From: JBKGYG01 sp046546235
GTDB taxonomy: Bacteria; Bacillota; Clostridia; Lachnospirales; DSM-24629
Direction: 5' to 3'
Assembly: GCA_046546235.1 (NCBI GenBank)
Contig: JBKGYG010000018.1
Span: 1-29,211, forward strand
DNA length: 29,211 nucleotides
Shown: in pieces, positions 24,045-29,211 of the stretch
Numbering within the stretch: the stretch's first letter is position 1
Layout of the letters: every line of letters begins with the position of its first letter
Translations under genes and position numbers: made by a program
Notes under the pieces: generated by a model
Seen by the model: the letters and a program-made list of their open reading frames with translations, nothing else
Database searches by the model: none
What the model was told of the DNA's origin: nothing

Positions 24045-24215
24045 TTTATATAATACAAGCCGAAGTCACATTTTCACAGGGTCTTGAACGTAAGAAGTAC
24101 TCTGCCGTCAGTTGGATAATGCCTCTGGATATATATACACCACATTTTGATTATAAGTTTATGTAGGGCTTTTTCGCTGGGCTAGGCATTTGTGAAATAA
24201 TTAACATTTTCAATG
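24045..24215. other. Intergenic segment of unexplained composition
   Basis: This stretch after the Tad operon is richer in G and C than its surroundings and contains no frame that I can support. AATGCCT (24118-24124) and AGGCATT (24184-24190) can pair across 59 bases; I found no clear inner helices and no U-run. It could be a decayed gene, a mobile-element scar or a structured RNA leader of the por operon. I do not recognise any known riboswitch in it. Confidence 0.3.
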
Positions 24216-24224
24216 GACTTTATA

Positions 24225-24253
24225 TTGACATTGTATACAGTATAATGTAAACT
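24225..24253 (+). promoter_or_regulatory. Promoter and possible operator of the por operon
   Basis: TTGACA (24225-24230) is followed after 17 bp by TAAACT (24248-24253), a moderate -10. A perfect TATAAT also lies at 24241-24246, but only 10 bp from the -35. Between them, TTGTATACA (24231-24239) has the GTATAC core seen in operators of FadR-type GntR repressors, and ACATT/AATGT (24228-24232 and 24244-24248) form the outer arms of an imperfect 21-bp dyad. A regulator bound here would cover the promoter. Confidence 0.45.
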
Positions 24254-24332
24254 GTTAATTAATAGAGATTAATGCTCTAGAAATAGGATTTCAAATGTTA
24301 ATCCAACATATATTTAAGGAGGGAATAAGTCC

Positions 24333-24908
24333 ATGAATAACATGATCGAGATTCGTTGGCACGGTCGTGGTGGCCAAGGTGCTAAAACAGCATCTTTACT
24401 TTTGGCTGAAGCAGCTTTTGATACTGGAAAGTATATTCAAGGTTTTCCTGAATATGGTCCAGAACGTATGGGAGCTCCAATAACTGCTTATAACCGTATC
24501 AGTGATGAAAGAGCAACAATTCATTCAAATATCTATGAACCTGACTATGTTGTGGTTGTAGATGAAACATTAATTGATGTTGTAGATGTTACAGCAGGGT
24601 TAAAAGAAGAAGGAGCAATAGTAATTAATACTTCTAAGACTCCAGAAGAAATTAAAAGCAAATTAAGTGGTTACAAAGGTAAAGTTTATACAGTTGATGC
24701 AAGAGAAATCTCTATGGCAACATTGGGAAGATATTTCCCTAATACACCTATGCTAGGTGCTGTTGTAAAAGTTGCTAATATTATGGATGAAGATATATTC
24801 ATTAAAGCAATGGATAAATCATTCCATCATAAGTTTGCGAACAAACCACAAGTAATAGCTCCTAATATGGAAGCTGTTAAAAGAGCACTAACGGAGGTGA
24901 AAGGCTAA
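24333..24908 (+). CDS. porC: Pyruvate/2-oxoacid:ferredoxin oxidoreductase, gamma subunit
   Basis: The 191-residue subunit of the four-part enzyme that converts pyruvate and CoA to acetyl-CoA and CO2 while reducing ferredoxin, or the reverse. The start is diagnostic: EIRWHGRGGQGAKTASLLLA, then YIQGFPEYGPERMGAPITAY. This is the CoA-binding gamma domain, of normal length (about 180-195). The ATG at 24333 follows AAGGAGGGAATAAG. The order gamma-delta-alpha-beta is that of clostridial and archaeal porCDAB sets. The delta start overlaps its stop (TAATG). Codon choice in the four genes favours common codons more than in the neighbours, as expected for an abundant enzyme. Confidence 0.93.
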   Translation: MNNMIEIRWHGRGGQGAKTASLLLAEAAFDTGKYIQGFPEYGPERMGAPITAYNRISDERATIHSNIYEPDYVVVVDETLIDVVDVTAGLKEEGAIVINTSKTPEEIKSKLSGYKGKVYTVDAREISMATLGRYFPNTPMLGAVVKVANIMDEDIFIKAMDKSFHHKFANKPQVIAPNMEAVKRALTEVKG

Positions 24909-25219
24909 TGAGCAAAAAAGATAAATGTATCGTTGAAGGATATACATCTTGGCAAAAAACTACTCCTGGTGGTATTGTTACTTCTACAGGTAATGCAAAA
25001 TACTACTTAACAGGTAGTTGGAGAGCTAATAAGCCTATCTGGGATGAAGAAAAATGTAAGCATTGTATGTTATGTTTTCCAGTATGTCCAGATTCATCAA
25101 TAGAAACTAAAGATAAAAAAATGACAGGTATCGATTATGATCACTGTAAAGGTTGTGGCGTATGTGCTGCAGTATGTAAATTCGGTGCAATCAAAATGGT
25201 ACCAGAAGGTCAAGAATAA
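24908..25219 (+). CDS. porD: Pyruvate/2-oxoacid:ferredoxin oxidoreductase, delta (ferredoxin-like) subunit
   Basis: A 103-residue subunit with two 4Fe-4S clusters: CKHCMLCFPVCP in the first half and CKGCGVCAAVC in the second, each the C-x2-C-x2-C-x3-C pattern of bacterial ferredoxins. It passes electrons from the thiamine-diphosphate site in the beta subunit to free ferredoxin. The N-terminal extension with TPGGIVTSTGNAKYYLTGSW is normal for PorD. The start overlaps the gamma stop, with GGAGGTGA 7 bases before it. Length and motif order are fully typical. Confidence 0.94.
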   Translation: MSKKDKCIVEGYTSWQKTTPGGIVTSTGNAKYYLTGSWRANKPIWDEEKCKHCMLCFPVCPDSSIETKDKKMTGIDYDHCKGCGVCAAVCKFGAIKMVPEGQE

Positions 25220-25237
25220 TAAAGGAGGGAAAAATAA

Positions 25238-26431
25238 ATGGCAATTCGTGATAAATTATCAGGTAATGAAGCTGTTGCTGTTGCTATGAGACAAATCAAT
25301 CCAGATGTTGTGGCAGCATTCCCTATTACACCATCCACAGAGATTCCTCAATATTTCTCTAACTTCGTGGCTAATGGTGAAGTAGATACAGAATTCGTTC
25401 CGGTTGAATCAGAGCATTCTGCTATGTCAGCTTGTATTGGTGCGGCAGCAGCAGGAGCAAGAACAATTACAGCAACATCTGCAAATGGATTAGCACTTAT
25501 GTGGGAAATGTTATATATAGCTGCATCATGCAAAACACCAGTTGTTTTAACTGTTGTAAATCGTGCACTATCAGGACCAATTAATATACATAATGATCAT
25601 TCTGATTCTATGGGTGCAAGAGATTCAGGTTGGATTCAATTTTATGGGGAAAACAACCAAGAAGCATATGATAACTTAATTATGGCTTTAAAAGTAGCTG
25701 AGCATCCAGATGTTTCACTACCAGCGATGAATTGTTATGATGGTTTTATTACATCACATGCAGTTGAAAATATTGAGTTACTTGAAGATGATGTTGTTAA
25801 AAAGTTTATTGGAGAATACAAACCATCTGAATATATGTTAAATAGTGATAATCCTGTGGCGGTTGGACCATTAGCTTTACCACCACATTATTTTGAGCAT
25901 AAGCGTCAACAAGCAGAAAGCATGAGAAAATCAAAAGACGTTATAAAACAAGTAGCAAAAGAGTTTGAACAAATTTCAGGTAGAAAATATGAGCTTTTTG
26001 AAACTTATAAATTAGATGATGCGGAAGTAGCAATTGTTATATTAGGATCTTCAGCAGGAACAACTAAATATGTTGTAGATCAATTAAGAGAAAAAGGCGT
26101 AAAAGTAGGATTATTAAAAATCCGTGTATTCCGTCCTTTCCCAGCAGAAGAAATTGCAGAAGCATTAAAAGATATTAAAGCAGTTGCTGTTATGGATAAA
26201 TGTGATGGCTTTAATGCAAAAGGTGCACCTGTATTTACTGAAGTAAGAAGCGCATTATATGACTATGAAACAAAACCAGTAATGGTTAACTATGTTTATG
26301 GTCTTGGTGGCCGTGATGTAAAAGCTGACGATATTGTAACTGTATATAATGATTTACAAGCGATTGTTAAATCTGGTGAAAAAGTAGAAGATCCATATCG
26401 CTATGTAGGCGTTGCCGAAGATAAAGAATAA
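25238..26431 (+). CDS. porA: Pyruvate/2-oxoacid:ferredoxin oxidoreductase, alpha subunit
   Basis: A 397-residue subunit that carries the pyrimidine-side thiamine-diphosphate domain and the transketolase C-terminal-like domain. Signatures: GNEAVAVAMRQINPDVVAAF, then FPITPSTEIP, VESEHSAMSACIGAAAAGAR and SANGLALMWEMLYIAA. NIHNDHSDSMGARDSGWIQ is close to the pyruvate-specific versions and differs from the 2-oxoglutarate and branched-chain types, so pyruvate is the likely substrate. This specificity call is inference from motif similarity. The C-terminal part contains CDGFNAKGAPVFTEVRSALY. It is preceded by AAAGGAGGG, 19 bp after porD. Confidence 0.93.
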   Translation: MAIRDKLSGNEAVAVAMRQINPDVVAAFPITPSTEIPQYFSNFVANGEVDTEFVPVESEHSAMSACIGAAAAGARTITATSANGLALMWEMLYIAASCKTPVVLTVVNRALSGPINIHNDHSDSMGARDSGWIQFYGENNQEAYDNLIMALKVAEHPDVSLPAMNCYDGFITSHAVENIELLEDDVVKKFIGEYKPSEYMLNSDNPVAVGPLALPPHYFEHKRQQAESMRKSKDVIKQVAKEFEQISGRKYELFETYKLDDAEVAIVILGSSAGTTKYVVDQLREKGVKVGLLKIRVFRPFPAEEIAEALKDIKAVAVMDKCDGFNAKGAPVFTEVRSALYDYETKPVMVNYVYGLGGRDVKADDIVTVYNDLQAIVKSGEKVEDPYRYVGVAEDKE

Positions 26432-26446
26432 GGGAGGTGCATTAAA

Positions 26447-27379
26447 ATGGCTTATAATTTAAAAGAAATAACTTTAAAACCAGAAAGATTTACAGGCGGG
26501 CACAGAATGTGTGCTGGTTGTGGTGCACCACCGGTTGTTCGTACTGTACTTAGAGCATTAAAAGAAGAAGATAAAGCAGTTATAGGAGCAGCAACAGGTT
26601 GTCTGGAAGTTTCTTCTTTCTTATATCCATATACTTCTTGGGAAGATTCTTTTATTCATTCAGCTTTTGAAAATGTAGCTGTTACAATTGCAGGGGCCGA
26701 AGCTGCATATACTGCAATGAAAAGAACTGGAAAAATCAAAGACACAACTAAATTTATAGCATTTGGTGGAGACGGTGGTACTTACGATATAGGTCTTCAA
26801 TCATTATCTGGAGCAATGGAAAGAGGACATGATATGCTTTACGTAGCATATGATAATGGTGCCTATATGAATACTGGTATCCAACGCTCTTCAGCTACAC
26901 CAAAATATGCTGATACATCTACATCTCCAGCAGGATCTGTAGTTCCAGGTAAGCAACAATATAGAAAAGATTTAACTACTATTATGGTAGCACATGGTCT
27001 TCCATATGTTGCTCAATCAGCTCCACTTAAAAACTTCAAAGATTTACATGTGAAGTCAGAAAAAGCAATATATACAGAGGGACCAACATTCTTAAATGTT
27101 ATAGCTCCTTGTCCTCGTGGATGGAGATATGAAAACCATAAATTAATGGAACTTTGTGAAATTGCTGTAGATACTTGTTTCTGGCCACTATTTGAAGTTG
27201 AAAATGGGAAATATACATTAAATTATATTCCTAAGAAGAAACGTCCTATCAGTGATTGGTTAGAAGCACAAGGACGATTTAAGCATATAGCTAACAAACC
27301 AGAAATAATAGAAGAAATGCAGCAAGAAATTGATAGAAGATGGGAAAAATTAAAAGCCTTAGCAGGCGTTCAAGAATAA
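26447..27379 (+). CDS. porB: Pyruvate/2-oxoacid:ferredoxin oxidoreductase, beta subunit
   Basis: The 310-residue subunit that binds the diphosphate side of thiamine diphosphate and the proximal 4Fe-4S cluster. HRMCAGCGAPPVVRTVLRAL near residue 20 carries two of the cluster cysteines, and ATGCLEVSSFLYPYTSWEDS another. GDGGTYDIGLQSLSGAMERG, then YDNGAYMNTGIQRSSATP, is the thiamine-diphosphate and magnesium site. APCPRGWRYENH near the C-terminus holds a further conserved cysteine. It is the last gene of the operon, 15 bp after porA, and is closed by a strong terminator. Confidence 0.94.
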   Translation: MAYNLKEITLKPERFTGGHRMCAGCGAPPVVRTVLRALKEEDKAVIGAATGCLEVSSFLYPYTSWEDSFIHSAFENVAVTIAGAEAAYTAMKRTGKIKDTTKFIAFGGDGGTYDIGLQSLSGAMERGHDMLYVAYDNGAYMNTGIQRSSATPKYADTSTSPAGSVVPGKQQYRKDLTTIMVAHGLPYVAQSAPLKNFKDLHVKSEKAIYTEGPTFLNVIAPCPRGWRYENHKLMELCEIAVDTCFWPLFEVENGKYTLNYIPKKKRPISDWLEAQGRFKHIANKPEIIEEMQQEIDRRWEKLKALAGVQE

Positions 27380-27396
27380 AAAAATATATAAGTTAC

Positions 27397-27431
27397 AAAA
27401 AGATAGTACTGGTTATCAGTACTATCTTTTT
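27397..27431 (+). terminator. Strong Rho-independent terminator after porB
   Basis: A perfect 15-bp stem (27397-27411 with 27417-27431) around a 5-base loop starts 17 bp after the porB stop. The 3' arm ends in TTTTT and the 5' arm begins with AAAAA, so it could work in both directions. Confidence 0.92.
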
Positions 27432-27573
27432 GATTTAATTTGTAAGAAACTAGAATTTAACAGGAGCAAGTACATAAATATTTTGTTTTATTTCAGTTGA
27501 TTTTTAATTAAGATAGTGTTAATCTAGATAAAATAATAAGAGAGACATAAACAATGAGCAGAAGGTGTATATT

Positions 27574-28920
27574 ATGAAAAAAAATCTATTTCAATTAGCA
27601 GGACCGATTTTCATAGAAATATTATTATTGATGTTACTAGGTGTAGCTGATATATTTATGCTTAGTCAATTTGATGATAATGCTGCAGGAGCAGTACAAA
27701 TATCGAATCAAATAATAAAAAATATAAATATCATATTTGTAATAATATCTTCAGGAACAGCTGTATTAATTGCACAAAATGTAGGTGCAGATAATAAAGA
27801 AGAGGTCGAAAGGGTAAGTGCAGTTTCTCTTATAATTAATTTTATTATAGGAATAATGGTTAGTATTAGCATGATTATATATGGAGAAGAAGTATTAAAA
27901 ATATTAGGTATGTCTTCAAATCTAATGAAGTATGCAGCTGACTATATTACTATAGTAGGAGGAGCGTTATTTTTTCAATCTATCTTAACTACTCTTATCA
28001 GAATTATTCAAAGTCACGGCTTTACAAAACAAAGTATGTTTATTTCTATTATAATGAATGTTATTAATATTATAGGTGATGCTATATTTATTTTTGGTCT
28101 TTTTGGAGCACCAGTACTCGGAGTAAAAGGGGTTGCGATTGTAACGACTTTTAGCAGAGGATTAGCAACGTTAATAGCTTTTTTCTTTGTTTTTAAAAAG
28201 CTAATGCCCATAAAAGATACTTTTGTTCATATAACACAAAAGCCAATTGTAGCAATGAAACGATTAATAATGATTGGTTTTCCAGCAGCAATGGAAAATA
28301 TGTCTTATGGATTATACCAGACAGTAATGACTGGGGTTATTTTAACTAATCTTGGGGATATTCCTTCTATAACAAGGGGTTACGTATGGACAATTGCCTG
28401 GTTTGTAATGATATTCTCCCTTGCTATAGGGCAAGCAAATCAAATTATGATTGGTCAATATATAGGAGAAGATAAGCCAGAAGAAGCATATAACACTGGC
28501 CTTAAAAATTTTAAAATCGCTATGATATTTTCTGTTATCGGAGGCATAATATTATTTTTCTATGGAAGATATTTTTTAGAAATTTATACTGATAATCCCA
28601 AAATTATATCTTTAGGAGCTTCGGTTCTTCTTGTGGATGCCTTTTTAGAACCGGGTAGAACATTTAATGTTGTATTAATTAATGGTTTAAGAGGAGCAGG
28701 TGATGTTATTTTTCCTGTTATAATGGCAATTATATCTATGTGGGGGATTGGACTATTAGGTGGTTATATATTTGGTGTTGTTTTAGGCTTTGGATTACCA
28801 GGAATATGGATAGGTTTTTTAATTGATGAATGGTTAAGAGGTATATGTATGTTGTTTAGGTGGCGTGGTAAAAAATGGTTAAACAAGTCAATGGTTAATA
28901 ATGAAGAATTAACAACGTAG
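27574..28920 (+). CDS. MATE family cation-coupled efflux transporter
   Basis: A 448-residue membrane protein with about 12 hydrophobic segments, the normal size for NorM/DinF-type MATE transporters. These expel cationic drugs, dyes or metabolites in exchange for Na+ or H+. Typical parts: LFQLAGPIFIEILLLMLLGV at the start, DIFMLSQFDDNAAGAVQIS in the first helix pair, and the repeated inner pattern around GFPAAMENMSYGLYQTVMTG, which begins the second half. VLINGLRGAGDVIFPV resembles the motif of the tenth and eleventh segments. I take ATG 27574 with AGAAGG before it rather than an in-frame GTG at 27565 inside that site. The substrate cannot be told from sequence. It is a single gene between two terminators. 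Confidence 0.9.
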   Translation: MKKNLFQLAGPIFIEILLLMLLGVADIFMLSQFDDNAAGAVQISNQIIKNINIIFVIISSGTAVLIAQNVGADNKEEVERVSAVSLIINFIIGIMVSISMIIYGEEVLKILGMSSNLMKYAADYITIVGGALFFQSILTTLIRIIQSHGFTKQSMFISIIMNVINIIGDAIFIFGLFGAPVLGVKGVAIVTTFSRGLATLIAFFFVFKKLMPIKDTFVHITQKPIVAMKRLIMIGFPAAMENMSYGLYQTVMTGVILTNLGDIPSITRGYVWTIAWFVMIFSLAIGQANQIMIGQYIGEDKPEEAYNTGLKNFKIAMIFSVIGGIILFFYGRYFLEIYTDNPKIISLGASVLLVDAFLEPGRTFNVVLINGLRGAGDVIFPVIMAIISMWGIGLLGGYIFGVVLGFGLPGIWIGFLIDEWLRGICMLFRWRGKKWLNKSMVNNEELTT

Positions 28921-28947
28921 ATAAATAAGTTTATAGTCTTATTTATC
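28920..28947 (+). terminator. Weak AT-rich terminator after the MATE gene
   Basis: GATAAATAAG and CTTATTTATC form a perfect 10-bp stem around an 8-base loop directly at the stop codon. The following sequence is AT-rich but lacks a clean T-run, so efficiency may be low; a better terminator follows at 29020. Confidence 0.5.
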
Positions 28948-29019
28948 ATTAATATATTTTTGATATGTTATATAGTTTTCCTTTGTAGTGATATTAACAG
29001 AATAAGTAGCAGTATAATA

Positions 29020-29050
29020 AAAGCGCTGATTTTCAGCGCTTTTTATTTTT
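29020..29050 (+). terminator. Strong Rho-independent terminator
   Basis: AAAGCGCTGA and TCAGCGCTTT form a perfect 10-bp stem with a TTT loop, followed by T-rich sequence (TTATTTTT). It lies 100 bp after the MATE stop and is the second terminator for that gene. Confidence 0.88.
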
Positions 29051-29211
29051 AATTAGGAAAGTGCTACTTTTGAGATCATCGGGACTAGATACATGTCCCG
29101 ATACCATGGAGATTTAATTGACTGTAAATTATTAAGGTGCTGGGACAAATCGCGTTGCGAACGTGGCGAAGCCACTTTTGTCCTTAATTAGGAAAGTGCT
29201 ACTTTTGAGAT
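29049..29211. repeat. 28-bp direct repeats flanking a structured element (continues past the window)
   Basis: The 28 bases at 29049-29076 recur exactly at 29184-29211, the last base of the window, giving a period of 135 bp. Whether the identity goes on past the edge is unknown, so this may be the start of a tandem array. Between the copies lie a perfect 8-bp hairpin (29078-29102) and a compact branched structure (29131-29188). No reading frame that I can support crosses it. Confidence 0.75.
29131..29188. ncRNA. Predicted three-way-junction RNA or DNA fold inside the repeat
   Basis: GGACAAA (29143-29149) pairs with TTTGTCC (29177-29183), and the stem is extended by ATTAA/TTAAT (29131-29135 and 29184-29188) across a bulge of seven bases. 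Inside are two hairpins back to back: TCGC-GTT-GCGA (29150-29160) and GTGGC-GAA-GCCAC (29163-29175). All helices are perfect and much richer in GC than the surroundings. Function is unknown; direction is undetermined because the stems are symmetrical. Confidence 0.5.

Noticed and set aside
24045..24332. Known riboswitch or T-box leader for the por operon
   Set aside because: No conserved core of the T-box, c-di-GMP, TPP or FMN classes could be found, and the best promoter lies downstream of the structured part.
27554..27577. A seven-codon leader peptide overlapping the MATE start (ATGA)
   Set aside because: The ATG has no convincing ribosome site, the peptide has no run of regulatory codons and there is no attenuator hairpin before the MATE gene, so it is probably chance.
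29049..29211. CRISPR array
   Set aside because: The 28-bp repeat length fits, but the interval of 107 bases is far too long for a spacer, it is internally palindromic, and only two copies are seen.

Overview
The window is low-GC, AT-rich DNA of the kind found in motile, spore-forming, strictly anaerobic Clostridia. The evidence is a four-subunit pyruvate/2-oxoacid:ferredoxin oxidoreductase, a BofA-family sporulation protein, a flagellin with its FliS chaperone, and a Gram-positive type Tad (Flp) pilus locus with no secretin or other outer-membrane part. A stand-alone beta-lysine acetyltransferase (AblB-like) hints at osmolyte synthesis and perhaps a salty habitat. I cannot name the genus from sequence alone.

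Layout. (1) 1-427: C-terminal end of a phosphonate ABC-transporter permease (PhnE-like), clearly more GC-rich than the rest. (2) 624-1043: minus-strand remnant of a DDE-type transposase, broken by an in-frame stop and lacking its catalytic half. (3) 1213-2950: a ZIP metal transporter (ZupT-like), with a perfect 15-bp palindrome over its promoter, converging on ablB with only 2 bp between the stop codons. (4) 3043-8616: a flagellar block with a 1060-residue repetitive protein ending in a FliK-like hook-length domain, a 43-codon ORF, flagellin (TTG start) and FliS. Both larger units have sigma-28-like promoters. (5) 8712-9359: the yaaL-bofA pair, away from its usual recR neighbour. (6) 9477-24044: a co-directional Tad pilus operon of 13 genes: prepilin peptidase, TadZ, TadA, TadB, TadC, Flp pilin (55 aa), a 1122-aa DUF5702-type protein, a TadE-like pseudopilin with two tandem cysteine/histidine modules, a second prepilin peptidase, a second TadE-like pseudopilin, a DUF6382-type/FHA membrane protein, a PP2C phosphatase and a membrane-anchored protein of unknown function. 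(7) 24045-27431: an unexplained intergenic segment, then porC-porD-porA-porB with a strong terminator. (8) 27574-28947: a MATE-family transporter. (9) 29020-29211: a terminator followed by a strongly structured element flanked by 28-bp exact direct repeats, the second running to the window edge.

How it fits together. TadA powers the inner-membrane platform TadB/TadC, TadZ probably localises it, the two A24 peptidases mature Flp and the TadE-like pseudopilins, and DUF5702 probably belongs to the assembly or tip complex. FHA and PP2C genes at the end of the same operon suggest that the pilus is under Ser/Thr phosphorylation control, although no canonical kinase is encoded here.

The most interesting items are the phospho-control module with a GarA-like Thr-Thr motif next to its FHA domain, the cysteine-module TadE protein, the Ig-like extracytoplasmic insert in TadC, the seven-copy proline motif in the FliK-like protein, and the three-way-junction element between direct repeats at the right edge.
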